In this document: positions 1-9,608 of the stretch, piece by piece | How positions within the stretch are numbered: position 1 is the stretch's first letter | Layout of the letters: the number at the start of each line of letters is the position of its first letter | Source of the DNA: CAJQQY01 sp045106765 | GTDB lineage: Bacteria > Bacteroidota > Bacteroidia > Chitinophagales > Saprospiraceae | Length of the DNA stretch: 64,000 nucleotides | Direction: 5' to 3' | NCBI GenBank assembly: GCA_045106765.1 | Contig: JBGCFD010000070.1 | Location: 7,104-71,103, forward strand | Notes under the pieces: model-generated | Seen by the model: the letters and a program-made list of their open reading frames with translations, nothing else | The model's database searches: none | Told to the model about the DNA's origin: nothing | Made by a program: the position numbers and the translations under genes

Positions 1-141
1 GTTTGGTTCAGGCACTTCACTTTTGAGTGCTTCTTTCATCCAGATTTCGAATTGTTTGATTGGATTATCTGAAACATCAGAAATGTCCAATTCTTTTTTA
101 GAATAATCTTCTCGGAGGTCGGATAATTTTTTTCTAGCCAT
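1..141 (-). CDS. pdxH: Pyridoxamine 5'-phosphate oxidase, N-terminal part (cut by window edge)
   Basis: Only the first 47 codons are present, read leftward from an ATG at 139-141 and running off the left edge. The visible protein has the N-terminal PdxH pattern: LRxxY near residue 9, then a P-I-K-Q-F-x-x-W block near residues 27-34, ending in E-P-N just where family members continue into the FMN-binding barrel. PdxH oxidises pyridoxamine or pyridoxine 5'-phosphate to pyridoxal 5'-phosphate in the cytoplasm using FMN. The gene is divergent from the surface protein to its right. The catalytic part lies outside the window, so the call rests on the N-terminal signature only. Confidence 0.8.
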   Translation of the reverse strand, partial: MARKKLSDLREDYSKKELDISDVSDNPIKQFEIWMKEALKSEVPEPN

Positions 142-799
142 TTTTTTATTCTTTATTACTTTTTTTTGAAAAAAAATACGAGAATTTGTCACCTCAAGTT
201 AACAATTAAACTCAAGTCAAGTTTTGATTTTTGAAAAAAAATCAATGATTTTTATTGATTAAATTATATTGATTTTTTTGATGTGAAAATAAGAAATGTC
301 ACAGGCTCCAAGTTGTGGAACGTATTAATTTATTTTGATACTTGAAGTGTAGTTTTAATTTCTTTTCAAGAAAAATTGTGTTGAAAAGGAATGAAAAAGC
401 AATTATTTTTTGTCACCAAAATTTTAAAAGCGATGATTATTTTTTTCCCAAAAGAAGAATAAGTAGAATTGAGATCAATAAAATTAAGCATTTTTTTATA
501 GTGAAAAAAAATCGCAAGTGTTTTTTTTAGCAGTTACAAAACTTCATTTCAGCGTATTGCATTTCAACGGAATTGCTTGACTTCCAACTGATTCTACCCC
601 TATATTTGAATCATCGAAACGAACTTAACAATTTTTTACTCCCACCAAAATATTTCAGATTAATAACCTAAAGCTTTTATCCTCCCATTTTTTTTGAAAC
701 GAATCTTACAATTTTTATATCTCCCCAGACTTATTCTACCCTCAACAATTAATGACAATTTTTTTCCAAAAACCATCCCCAGATAAAAGTCCCAAGTCC
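142..799. other. Intergenic region between pdxH and the surface-protein gene
   Basis: This is AT-rich DNA between divergent genes. A candidate promoter for the rightward gene lies at 577-608. Two related blocks follow it: one near 618-648 and one near 697-725, both reading GAAACGAA, then a short variable piece, ACAATTTTT, and a C-rich tail. The word ATTCTACCC also occurs at about 590-599 and 732-740. The repeats may be a duplicated leader or operator. A 62-codon open frame at 342-530 has no recognisable features and I do not count it as a gene. Confidence 0.5.
577..608 (+). promoter_or_regulatory. Candidate Bacteroidota promoter for the Ig-repeat surface protein
   Basis: TTG at 577-579 is followed after 21 bases by TATATTTG at 601-608. 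This matches the Bacteroidota consensus TTG-N17-23-TAnnTTTG. Transcription would start near 615, giving a leader of about 140-190 bases. Confidence 0.5.
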
Positions 800-3700
800 A
801 TGAATACTTCTACAAACCGAATTTCTGCATTTACTTTCGTATTTATTTTCCTTTCTCATTTTGCATTCTCAGCAAACATTGTAATCATCGAAAGTACTTC
901 CTTTCACCCACTTCAACAGATGGACGCTAAATGGCAAAGCATTGCTAATAGTCAAGGACACACAACTACTATCCTTTCTCAAACATCATTGGACGATGTA
1001 AATAATTTATCTGGTTTTGATGTTTTAATTCTTTCTAACGGTCTAATTCAATTGACGGATACCCGCGAAGAAGTGCTTCACCAATTTGTCGCTCAAGGTG
1101 GCAATGCTTATATCCAAGCAGAATATCAAGCTACACAACCTGGTAGCGAAGCATTTGAATATGTAGTAAATCAATTAGGAGGAACTTTTAGTTGGATTGG
1201 AGAATCAAATGGAAACTTAGCTCCAATGAATATTTTTGGAGAATTAGCAGAAGGAGATACACCAGTAACTTCAATTGACCATTTTTGGTACGGAGCTCAC
1301 GGAGAAGGTGGAGATAACATTACTCCTTTTTTAGAAAAAAATGACAAACACTTCGGTTTTACTTTTTGCTCAACTAATCCATCTCAAGGAAAAATTGCTA
1401 CCACTTCTGATCAAGATTGGATTCGACTCGATTACTCACCTGAGTTGATTTCAAATATTATTCACTTTTTGGCGACTCCTGGTTCGCTGGTAATCCCATC
1501 TATCTTTGTTAGCGTATCAAATGACCAACCTTGTCAAAATGACCCTGTGACCTTTACAGCTAACGTAGGAATAACAACTGCTACTATTCAATACCAATGG
1601 TTAGTCAATGGAAATCCTATTCCAGGGGCTACTGATGCAAGTTACACCGCTCTATTTAATAGTGGAGATTTAGTAAACTGCGAAATTACTTTTTCGGATA
1701 ATTGTGCTTCTCAAATGGTGTCGACTCCACAATTAGAAGTACTTATTATCAATCCTTTAACAAACACGCCAACACTTAACATCACTACTACGAACACAAC
1801 TATCTGCTCTATTGAATCTGTAACGGCCACCGCCTTGGCTACGGATATTCAAGGATTAACAAATGTCTCTTACCAATGGGCATTGAATAACCAGGACATT
1901 CCTGGTGCAACGAACACTACTATTTCAATCAACACTTTGAATGATGGAGATATATTAAATTGTCACTTGAACTACGCTGATTTTTGTAATGGTGACGATC
2001 AAATTATTTCCAACACGCTTACTTTTACTGTCAATGCTTCCACCACACCTACTATTTCTATTATTTCTGACTTTACCAATATTTGCGCTGGTGAAGACAT
2101 CACTTTTACAACAAACACTAATCAGGTAGGAGCTAATCCAACTTTTCAATGGATGATCGACGGAACAAACGTAGGAACAAATACTTCAATTTTTATTGCA
2201 TCAAATCTTACCGATGCACAGACAGTAACTTGTTTAGTTACCAGTAGCGATATCTGTGCAAGTACTCTAACAGCTACTTCGAATCCTATCTCAATCAATA
2301 TAATTTCACCTATAACTCCTGAATTAAATGTTCAAGCTGACCAAACGAACATCTGCTCAGGCGAAACAATTACCTTCACCGCAAATGGAACTAACCTTGG
2401 TTCTTCTGCTCAATACGAATGGTTTATTGATGGAGTAACAACAGGCTTAATCAACGCTCTTTTTACAACAAACAACTTAGTTGACGGACAATCCGTCACT
2501 TGCCAAGCAGTAACTTCTGAAACGTGTGTAACCACAAATACAATAACAAGCGCACCGATCCAAATCGAAGTTGCTACTCCAGAAAATCCAACCATCGCAA
2601 TTACTTCTGATGCCACTTCAATTTGTTTTGGTAGCTCAGTAAACTTTATAGCTACAGGCGAAAACTTAGGAGTTAATCCACAATATCAATGGTTGGTAGA
2701 CGGGACAATAACAGGAAACACTACAAACACTTTTAACACTATTTTTACTACTGAACAAACAATTAGCTGTATCGTTACAGCGACTAACACTTGCTCTGGA
2801 TCACTTACTGCTAACTCTAACGAAATCGAAATTACTCTTGGAAATCTTTTAGTTGAATTGATGGAAATTCAACCTGAAAGTTGCGACAATTCTAATGGTA
2901 TGATCGAACTTCAAGCTACTGGCGGATTTGGCCCTTACACTTTTAACTGGGACAACAACACTACAAACACGAATACACTTAATAATCTTTCCGCTGGCGA
3001 CTATTCAGTTGTCGTATCAGATGTGAATGGTTGCTCTGCTGAACTCGAAATCAATATTCCTTACATTGCGACTCCGGAAATTGAAAATTTAGAAGCAACT
3101 CACATTAACTGTACTAATATCGGAGGAACTGCAAAGGTTACCATGTACGACCCAAGCATATCATATTCTTATGTTTGGAAAAATGCTAATAATGAAACTG
3201 TTGCTAGCTCTGATGAAGTAAAAAATCTTTCAGAGGGTTTATATTATGTTGAAGTAACTAATGCTTATGGGTGCTCAGTTTCTGAAGAAGTTTACATCGA
3301 AGCCAATGCTCCAATTTTAGTTGAAATTTTGGAACCAACAACAGTACAACTGGGTGACGAGTATCGTCTTCAAGTAGTAACAAATTACACCAACGCTACA
3401 TTCGCTTGGGAAGCTGATGAATCACTTTCTTGCTTAGACTGTATGACTCCAACTATTTTACCAACACAAACCACTACCTATTTTTTGACTGTGACGACTG
3501 CAGAGGGATGCTCTGTCGAGGCTCATGTGACGATCCAGGTAGAAAAGCCACGAAACGTTTTTGTGCCAAATGCATTCTCTCCAAACAACGATGGTAACAA
3601 TGACACCTTCACAATTTACGGAGGAGATGATGTTGTAAAAATCAAAAATTTTCAAGTATTTGATCGTTGGGGAGCTGTAGTGTTTTCTAATACCGATTTT

Positions 3701-3844
3701 CAGGTAAATGATGAAACACAAGGCTGGAATGGAAAAGTCAATAACAAAAAAAATGCAGGAAATGTATTTATTTATTTTGCAGAAATCGAATTTTTGGACG
3801 GTCGTATCGAAGTATACAAAGGCGACGTGACTGCTACTAGATAA
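800..3844 (+). CDS. T9SS-exported cell-surface protein with Ig-like and SprB-type repeats and gliding-motility C-terminal domain
   Basis: This is a 1014-aa secreted protein. I prefer the ATG at 800, which gives a short n-region and a hydrophobic signal segment ending in a small-residue cleavage site; an in-frame ATG at 752 would add 16 residues. After the signal comes an alpha/beta domain of about 200 residues that resembles the glutamine-amidotransferase-like fold (DVLILSNG, hydrophobic strands). It is followed by five Ig-like repeats of about 95 residues, each with a Cys near the start, a Y/F-Q-W-x-x-x-G core and a second Cys. Two SprB-like repeats (GGFGPYTFNW, then D-V-N-G-C) come next. 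The last ~90 residues form the type B T9SS signal: VPNAFSPNNDG, F-D-R-W-G and a final K-G-D-V-T segment. It is probably anchored at the surface and used for adhesion or gliding. The ligand is unknown. Confidence 0.85.
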   Translation: MNTSTNRISAFTFVFIFLSHFAFSANIVIIESTSFHPLQQMDAKWQSIANSQGHTTTILSQTSLDDVNNLSGFDVLILSNGLIQLTDTREEVLHQFVAQGGNAYIQAEYQATQPGSEAFEYVVNQLGGTFSWIGESNGNLAPMNIFGELAEGDTPVTSIDHFWYGAHGEGGDNITPFLEKNDKHFGFTFCSTNPSQGKIATTSDQDWIRLDYSPELISNIIHFLATPGSLVIPSIFVSVSNDQPCQNDPVTFTANVGITTATIQYQWLVNGNPIPGATDASYTALFNSGDLVNCEITFSDNCASQMVSTPQLEVLIINPLTNTPTLNITTTNTTICSIESVTATALATDIQGLTNVSYQWALNNQDIPGATNTTISINTLNDGDILNCHLNYADFCNGDDQIISNTLTFTVNASTTPTISIISDFTNICAGEDITFTTNTNQVGANPTFQWMIDGTNVGTNTSIFIASNLTDAQTVTCLVTSSDICASTLTATSNPISINIISPITPELNVQADQTNICSGETITFTANGTNLGSSAQYEWFIDGVTTGLINALFTTNNLVDGQSVTCQAVTSETCVTTNTITSAPIQIEVATPENPTIAITSDATSICFGSSVNFIATGENLGVNPQYQWLVDGTITGNTTNTFNTIFTTEQTISCIVTATNTCSGSLTANSNEIEITLGNLLVELMEIQPESCDNSNGMIELQATGGFGPYTFNWDNNTTNTNTLNNLSAGDYSVVVSDVNGCSAELEINIPYIATPEIENLEATHINCTNIGGTAKVTMYDPSISYSYVWKNANNETVASSDEVKNLSEGLYYVEVTNAYGCSVSEEVYIEANAPILVEILEPTTVQLGDEYRLQVVTNYTNATFAWEADESLSCLDCMTPTILPTQTTTYFLTVTTAEGCSVEAHVTIQVEKPRNVFVPNAFSPNNDGNNDTFTIYGGDDVVKIKNFQVFDRWGAVVFSNTDFQVNDETQGWNGKVNNKKNAGNVFIYFAEIEFLDGRIEVYKGDVTATR

Positions 3845-3970
3845 AAAAACTTTTATTTTTTTTGGAAAATTTCGAAAGGTTGAAAAATTGCACATGCAGT
3901 TTTTTGACCTTTTCACTTTATTAGAAGACTTGTAAGAGAAGATAATCAGAAATTGATTTTTTGGAAAAAA

Positions 3971-4033
3971 AAAGACCCTGTCAATTAGCATTGACAGGGA
4001 CAAAACAAAAAACAAACACTATGAACAAACACT
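3971..4033. repeat. Hairpin-leader module, copy 1
   Basis: A perfect 10-bp stem (CCCTGTCAAT at 3976-3985, ATTGACAGGG at 3990-3999, loop TAGC) is followed by a 34-base conserved segment at 4000-4033. On the plus strand the segment looks like a Bacteroidota translation start, A-rich then ATG AAC AAA CAC, opening a frame of only 17 codons. On the minus strand the hairpin is followed by a long T run, so it would work as a rho-independent terminator. Copy 2 shares 33 of the 34 conserved bases but has a different stem. Confidence 0.7.
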
Positions 4034-4443
4034 TATCTTTAAAATTCCCGAAGGAATTAATTTATCTTTTTTGAGATCGAAGAGGAAATAACTCTTCGGA
4101 GTAAAATTTAAATTTTTAGTTACATTCGTCACTTGTCACTCTCCGTCTAGATCTGGTAGGAGTTGAAGTTGGAATAATTTTTTTCCATTTATTATTTTTC
4201 AGAAATTGCTAATTATTTTTTTGAAAAATAATATTTACTATATTTTTTTAAGGGAAAAATTCAGTTTAGTTTTTTTGTAAAAGCATTGTTATTTTAATCA
4301 TTGCTTTGTGAAAATGAACTAAATTAGAAAGGGGTAAAACGTTGATTATTAATTAATTGTGGGAGTAAATATTGATTGCTGACTCTATTATCTATATTGC
4401 AAATTGAATGCCAAAAGTACCATGTTTAGGGTAGTTTTTAAAA

Positions 4444-4506
4444 TAAAAAAATCCCCTCGATGTTTCGAGGGGACAAAACAAAAAACAAAAACTATGAACA
4501 AACACT
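4444..4506. repeat. Hairpin-leader module, copy 2
   Basis: A perfect 8-bp stem (CCCCTCGA at 4453-4460, TCGAGGGG at 4465-4472, loop TGTT) is followed by the conserved 34-base segment at 4473-4506. The ATG opens a frame that stops after six codons. An A-run precedes the hairpin, so on the minus strand it is terminator-shaped and could end the transcript of the leftward gene at 4619-5425. Confidence 0.7.
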
Positions 4507-4618
4507 CACCCTAAAATTAATTAGGAAGATATATTTTAAAACGCTATTTCAATATTTAGGTTACAGACCTTAATGATTTTTTCTTTTAAAAATCATTGCT
4601 CAGTTTTGCCTGTAAAAT

Positions 4619-5425
4619 TTACTTCATCCATTTAGGTAATTCGTCGCCACTTTCTCCTTTAAAATTCACTTTCCCATTAATTACTTCGAAACTCCAAGTA
4701 TGTCTTTTTTTACATCCTGAGATACAACCATCAAACTTGATGATGTAATTAATTTCCCAACCGTTCGCTAATTTTTTTATTTCAATATCATTTCCATCCC
4801 CGTTTGGTTCCATCATATCAACAAGTGTTACACTTTCTACTGTTGATAAATCTTTTGCCAATGGAGCTATATTCAATGATTCTTCTGCACACATGTTGAA
4901 TGAAAAATGTTCTTCATCCCATTCTACATGACGGTCTATTTTTAATTTAAATTTTTCACTTAATTCATTAATCTTATCATTGTCTGTTACATCATCTCCT
5001 AATCTAAGCGGAGTTGCCCAAGTTGCATCTCTTTTATAAATTACTACTAATCGATCTACCGTTGGAGTTGGAAAAGTGTGCAACTTATGTTCCGAGGTTA
5101 CTATTTTTGCTTCGGGTAATCCACTTGTGTGAATGGCGATCAAACTTGAATAAATCGATTCAACCATTTCCTTCGGTACCTCTGCATCTAAACCTTCGAA
5201 GTTACTTCCATTAACCAACTGACGTAAAGCCAATCGAGTTGCATCTTTTTTATATTGATTTTTTTGATGATTAGAAAGTTTGGCAACAGAAGAAGTTGGA
5301 TCTCCATTATTATCATTGCCAAATGCTAACATCGAATTACTTCCTGCAACACTCAAAAAACAAACCATTGCTAACAAGAACAATTGTTGTTTTACAGTCT
5401 TTTTTCGATGATGGTTGGCTTTCAT
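4619..5425 (-). CDS. Secreted protein of unknown function
   Basis: This 268-aa protein has a basic N-terminus (H-H-R-K-K) and a hydrophobic segment at about residues 13-33, consistent with a signal peptide and periplasmic or outer location. The mature part is acidic and soluble-looking. It has one Cys in M-C-A-E-E and a C-x-x-x-C pair in D-G-C-I-S-G-C near residue 235. I recognise no domain and no T9SS tail. It stands alone, with a hairpin-leader module downstream that may terminate it and the ABC-exporter operon end upstream. The ATG at 5425 is the only start that includes the full signal peptide. Confidence 0.6.
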   Translation of the reverse strand: MKANHHRKKTVKQQLFLLAMVCFLSVAGSNSMLAFGNDNNGDPTSSVAKLSNHQKNQYKKDATRLALRQLVNGSNFEGLDAEVPKEMVESIYSSLIAIHTSGLPEAKIVTSEHKLHTFPTPTVDRLVVIYKRDATWATPLRLGDDVTDNDKINELSEKFKLKIDRHVEWDEEHFSFNMCAEESLNIAPLAKDLSTVESVTLVDMMEPNGDGNDIEIKKLANGWEINYIIKFDGCISGCKKRHTWSFEVINGKVNFKGESGDELPKWMK

Positions 5426-5587
5426 AAGTAAGTGAATTTATTATACTTAGTTTTGCTTAACTGTTATGCAAAGCATATACCAACTTGAAATGGGATTTTG
5501 ATTTAAAGAAGGGAAGTGTGACTACTTTTTTTTAAAAATAAAAAAAAGTCTTAATGTATAAACCTAGAAGTTTATTGAGAAAGTGGA

Positions 5588-7399
5588 CTAAAATGTCTGT
5601 AATTCAACTAACTTTTGATAAGCGCCTTTTTGTCCTAAAAGAATTTTATGGCGACCCCTTTCAATAATTTTTCCATCTTGCATTACAATGATTTCGTCGG
5701 CATGTTGAATAGTTGAAAGTCGATGAGCGATGACAATTGAAGTTCGATCTTTCATCAAAAGTGTCAAAGATTGTTGCACTAGTTTTTCAGATTCAGAATC
5801 AAGTGCAGAAGTGGCTTCATCTAAAATAAGGATAGGTGGGTTTTTTAATACAGCTCTTGCAATGGTAATTCGTTGGCGTTGGCCACCGCTCAATTTATTA
5901 CCTCGATCGCCAATATTAGTTTCATAACCATTTTCAGTTTTTAAAATAAAATCGTGTGCATTGGCGATTTTGGCAGCTTCGATAACTTGTTCCTTCGTAA
6001 TCTTTTCTAACCCAAAAACGATATTGTTATAAATAGTATCATTGAATAAAATAGCTTCTTGTGAAACGATTCCCATCAAATGTCGAAGGTCTTTTATTTT
6101 TAAATCTTTGATGTTTTTTCCATCAATAAAAATTCCTCCTGAACTAACTTCGTAAAACCTTGGAAGTAAATCAACTAAAGTACTTTTTCCTGCACCCGAA
6201 GCTCCGACGAGTGCGACGATTTTTCCTTTAGGAATTTTTAGATCTATTTTATCCAAAATTTTCTTCTCATCTTCTTGATAAAAAAAATCAATATCTCGAT
6301 ATTCAATAGAATGGTTGAATTGTTGAATAGGCAAGGCATCTTTTTTCTCCTTGATCGTTTCTTCCGCATTTAAAATATGATCTACCCGATCGACAGCAGC
6401 AGCCCCTTTTTGGAAATTATAATATGCTTTTGAAAAAGATTTGGCAGGATCAATGACATAATAAAATGCCATCAAAAATGCAAAGAAACTTTCTGCCCCA
6501 AGTGCTCCACTAAATACTTGCCTTGATCCATACCACAATAAAACTGAGACAACTGCAATGCCTAAAAATTCAGTTAAAGGTGAGGACAAATCTCTTCGCC
6601 AAAGCAAGTGGGTTAAGGTTTTTTTATAATCATTATTTTCTTTTTGGAATTTTTCTTCTTGATATTTTTCCGCATTAAAACCTTTGATAATTCGTAAACC
6701 TGAGAGACCTTCTTCGACAATTGAAACTAGGTTTCCCAATTTTTCTTGAACCGTTGAAGACTTCTTTTTTAATGTTTTTCCAATTCCTCCGATGATGATT
6801 GCGGTAAAAATGATGAGTACAAAAACGAACATCGTCAATGCAGGACTCAAATAAATCATCAATCCCAAACAGCCAAACATAATCAAAGGCTCTCGAAAAA
6901 AAGCTTCTAAAACATTTAAAATACTCCATTCGATTTCCATCACATCGGTTGTAATTCGGGACATCAAATCTCCCTTTTTTTCTTCTGAAAAATAGGAGAG
7001 GGGTAAGGCCATCATTTTGTGAAATAGTTGTTGGCGAACATCTCGTACGATTCCATTTCGTACCGGAGCCATAAAAAATAAGGAAAGGTATCGAAATAGA
7101 TTTTTTAATAAAAAAAGTATAACAATGAAAATACAAATGTAGGCGAGCGCAGTTTCTTTACTTTTGGTATGCATCAAATTGCTGAACCAATATTTAGAAT
7201 ATTCAACCAAGCTTCCCGCACTCCAAGACAATTCTGGCTCCTGTATGACAGGTGCTTCGATGTCAAAAAGTATTTGTAAGAAAGGAATGATTGCAGGGAT
7301 GCTTACTATTGTAAACAATGCCATGAAGACGTTACAAATAATATTGAGGATGACGTTGCGGCGATATGGTTGGAGGTAACGAAAGAGTTTGCGAAGCAT
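5588..7399 (-). CDS. MsbA-like ABC exporter, fused permease and ATPase
   Basis: This 603-aa half-transporter has an N-terminal six-helix type I ABC exporter domain (residues ~15-330) and a C-terminal ATPase. Walker A is GASGAGKST near residue 399, the signature LSGGQRQR lies near 510, and Walker B with the D-loop is ILILDEATSALD near 530, followed by the H-loop IAHRLST. Length and order match MsbA and related lipid or multidrug exporters that work as inner-membrane homodimers. The substrate cannot be read from sequence; its place last in an envelope-biogenesis cluster fits lipid A-core or another lipid. No peptidase C39 domain is present, so it is not a GG-peptide exporter. It starts 28 bases after porD ends. 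Confidence 0.85.
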   Translation of the reverse strand: MLRKLFRYLQPYRRNVILNIICNVFMALFTIVSIPAIIPFLQILFDIEAPVIQEPELSWSAGSLVEYSKYWFSNLMHTKSKETALAYICIFIVILFLLKNLFRYLSLFFMAPVRNGIVRDVRQQLFHKMMALPLSYFSEEKKGDLMSRITTDVMEIEWSILNVLEAFFREPLIMFGCLGLMIYLSPALTMFVFVLIIFTAIIIGGIGKTLKKKSSTVQEKLGNLVSIVEEGLSGLRIIKGFNAEKYQEEKFQKENNDYKKTLTHLLWRRDLSSPLTEFLGIAVVSVLLWYGSRQVFSGALGAESFFAFLMAFYYVIDPAKSFSKAYYNFQKGAAAVDRVDHILNAEETIKEKKDALPIQQFNHSIEYRDIDFFYQEDEKKILDKIDLKIPKGKIVALVGASGAGKSTLVDLLPRFYEVSSGGIFIDGKNIKDLKIKDLRHLMGIVSQEAILFNDTIYNNIVFGLEKITKEQVIEAAKIANAHDFILKTENGYETNIGDRGNKLSGGQRQRITIARAVLKNPPILILDEATSALDSESEKLVQQSLTLLMKDRTSIVIAHRLSTIQHADEIIVMQDGKIIERGRHKILLGQKGAYQKLVELQTF

Positions 7400-7427
7400 T
7401 GGAGTTAATCATTCACCGTTAGAAAAA

Positions 7428-8330
7428 TTATTTTCCAATTCGTCTATATTCATTAGCATTGGAAGCATCGATTCGAACCATAATTTTGTGCAAATCATCT
7501 TTTTCTGTTTTTGTTCCTTGCTTGAAAATTTCGATTAACTCATCTCTTTTGCTGTTGGCAAACATCTGCATAATCATCGAGTTTGGATAATTTCGATTAA
7601 CATCTTTCATAGTAGCAATGGCTTCCATTACTTTTGCTCGGGCAGCAGTTGGATCTAAGTGCATATTATCTAAACCTTCTCTGTGATATTTATACATTGA
7701 CATTCGATAGTCTCTAATTCTAGGACTGGTCAAATTTTCGATGATCCAATATCTGTTTCGATTGCCATCAATTTGTCTCCAGCCAGGAAATGCAGAAGCT
7801 GCATTTTGGGGCACACTTTGGATAATTTCTTGCGCAGTTCGGAAAAATGGATCTCCTCCAAGTGGTGAAAATGAATCATAGTCCATTCCTAAAATTAGAT
7901 TGACATAATAACCCAATAATGCACTTAAGTTATCTTGAAATAAATTTTTACTAAAAACAATTGGCTGAAACGGCTCGTAATTAAAAACAACATCTTTGTC
8001 CACGTGATTTAAAAGTGTTGTTTCCTCGCTACTTCCATAAATAGGACGAGATGATTGAATTGCTAAGTCCGCTCTAAAAGAAGTTTGAGAAACCTCTTCC
8101 GTTATCGTCAGTTGTATTTGACATTTGATTCGTTCTTCTTGATCATACACATCTTCCGTCCATTTACGGTTATTCAAAAATTCTTGGATATTCGTTTCCA
8201 AATCTTTGAAAACTTTAGGATCTACATTTTGGATTTTAGGAGTATTCACTTTTACATCAAAAAGTAATTCTTGAGCATTCACGAATTGACTCAAAAAAAG
8301 AATAAAAGGTAAAAGGAGAAATTTTTTCAT
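7428..8330 (-). CDS. porD: PorD-type (DUF4835) type IX secretion protein
   Basis: This 300-aa protein begins with a signal peptide ending in VNAQE and matches the DUF4835/PorD family along its length. Typical blocks are N-V-D-P-x-V-F near residue 37, the long beta-rich middle with Y-E-P-F-x-P-I-V-F, the LGMDYDSFSPLGG segment near 155, and helical C-terminal repeats containing Y-P-N-S. PorD was linked to T9SS function in Porphyromonas, but its exact role is unsettled. The presence of three T9SS-tailed proteins in this window fits a working secretion system. It follows coaBC by 67 bases in a conserved Bacteroidota gene order. Confidence 0.8.
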   Translation of the reverse strand: MKKFLLLPFILFLSQFVNAQELLFDVKVNTPKIQNVDPKVFKDLETNIQEFLNNRKWTEDVYDQEERIKCQIQLTITEEVSQTSFRADLAIQSSRPIYGSSEETTLLNHVDKDVVFNYEPFQPIVFSKNLFQDNLSALLGYYVNLILGMDYDSFSPLGGDPFFRTAQEIIQSVPQNAASAFPGWRQIDGNRNRYWIIENLTSPRIRDYRMSMYKYHREGLDNMHLDPTAARAKVMEAIATMKDVNRNYPNSMIMQMFANSKRDELIEIFKQGTKTEKDDLHKIMVRIDASNANEYRRIGK

Positions 8331-8397
8331 TTTAAAATTATTTTATTAGAAAACGATATTAGCACATTTAGTTTTGACATCGCTCGGAATAATATTT

Positions 8398-9588
8398 TTA
8401 ATTAATCATAGAGACAATTTCATTCACAATATCAATTGCCACTTTTGTCTTAGATTTTAACTCAAAATCTTTGATCTTATTGTCTTTTCGCAGGATAGTA
8501 ATTTTGTTGGTGTCTACAGCAAAACCAGCTCCTTTATCTTGTAACGAATTTAAAACAATAAAGTCGAAGTTTTTTCGCTCTAATTTGCCTTTGGCATTTT
8601 CAATTTCATTGTTAGTTTCCAAGGCAAAACCGATGAGTAATTGGTTACCTTTTTTTTGTTTACCAAGAGTTGCTGCAATGTCTGTGGTTTTTTCTAACTC
8701 AATTGTGAGTGTTTTATCTTTTTTCTTTATTTTTTTATCTGCTACATTGATTGGACGGTAATCTGCTACAGCAGCGGCTAAAATAGAAATATCACTTTTT
8801 TCAAAACGACTTAGTGCTGCTTCGTACATGGATTGAGCGTTCATCACTTGGATTGTTTCGATATTTGGATGTTGTATTTTTAGAGCAGATGGCCCTAAAA
8901 TTAATTTGACCTCTGCACCTCTTTCCGCTAACTCTTTGGCTAAAGCAACGCCCATTTTTCCACTTGATCTATTTCCAATAAATCGGACAGGATCAATTGG
9001 TTCATAAGTTGGACCAGCGGTGATGAGTGCTTTTTTCCCAACTAAGTCTTCTTTTTGAGAAAAATATTTTTCTAAAGTTTCTACAATAAATTCAGGTTCA
9101 GCCATTCGGCCATTTCCAACTAATCCACTAGCTAATTCACCATGAGCTACATCAATTAATTGATTTCCATAGGATTGTAATTTTTGTACATTCCCAACTG
9201 TGGAAGGATGTAACCACATATCCAAATCCATAGCAGGTGCAAAAAACATAGGACATCGGGCAGAAAGATAAGTGGCAACAATTACATTATCAGCAATTCC
9301 ATTAGCCAATTTTGCCAAGGTGGTAGCAGTCGCAGGTGCAATAATCATAGCATCAGCCCAAAGGCCTAGTTCGACATGATTATTCCAACTTTCTTCTGAA
9401 CTAACTTGAGTGTGAACGGGTCTTTTGGAAAGTGTAGAAAGTGTAAGTGGAGTGATAAATTGGGTAGCCGCTTCCGTCATCAAAATTTGCACTTCGGCAC
9501 CAGACTTAATTAATAGACGAGTCAGGAATGCTGCTTTGTAAGCTGCTATGCTACCTGAAATTCCAAGGATAATTTTTTTGCCAACCAT
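8398..9588 (-). CDS. coaBC: Bifunctional phosphopantothenoylcysteine decarboxylase / phosphopantothenate-cysteine ligase
   Basis: This 396-aa cytoplasmic enzyme carries out two steps of coenzyme A synthesis. The N-terminal CoaC half (residues ~1-180) is an FMN flavoprotein with GISGSIAAYK at the start, the histidine in N-N-H-V-E-L and the substrate clamp APAMDLDMW, where Asp stands in the Asn position of the enterobacterial motif, as is common in this phylum. The CoaB half has ITAGPTYEPIDPVRFI, NRSSGKMG, and the AAAVADYRP and K-I-K-K segments. Length is normal and both halves look intact. It lies between rpoZ and porD in the same orientation, with a strong hairpin in the rpoZ-coaBC gap. Confidence 0.93.
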   Translation of the reverse strand: MVGKKIILGISGSIAAYKAAFLTRLLIKSGAEVQILMTEAATQFITPLTLSTLSKRPVHTQVSSEESWNNHVELGLWADAMIIAPATATTLAKLANGIADNVIVATYLSARCPMFFAPAMDLDMWLHPSTVGNVQKLQSYGNQLIDVAHGELASGLVGNGRMAEPEFIVETLEKYFSQKEDLVGKKALITAGPTYEPIDPVRFIGNRSSGKMGVALAKELAERGAEVKLILGPSALKIQHPNIETIQVMNAQSMYEAALSRFEKSDISILAAAVADYRPINVADKKIKKKDKTLTIELEKTTDIAATLGKQKKGNQLLIGFALETNNEIENAKGKLERKNFDFIVLNSLQDKGAGFAVDTNKITILRKDNKIKDFELKSKTKVAIDIVNEIVSMIN

Positions 9589-9608
9589 AATGTTTATATA
9601 TCTTAAAC

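Larger units (their letters stand above)
3845..4618. other. 774-bp intergenic region with two hairpin-leader modules
   Basis: No convincing gene lies here. It contains two copies, 473 bp apart, of a perfect hairpin followed by a nearly identical 34-base A-rich segment that includes ATGAACAAACACT; these are listed separately. A small hairpin with a CGAA loop lies at about 4042-4057. An imperfect stem at about 4571-4596 (AATGATTTTT paired with AAAAATCATT) sits just past the stop of the leftward gene ending at 4619 and may help terminate it. Confidence 0.6.

Noticed and set aside
342..530. 62-codon frame upstream of the surface protein
   Set aside because: Lys/Phe-rich low-complexity translation of AT-rich DNA, no features and lies across the promoter region.
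3458..4015. 185-codon leftward frame over the end of the surface-protein gene
   Set aside because: Mostly the shadow of the T9SS domain on the other strand, with the composition of an antisense read.
5588..7399. Exporter for the GG peptide
   Set aside because: No N-terminal peptidase C39 domain and 13 kb away in an envelope operon.
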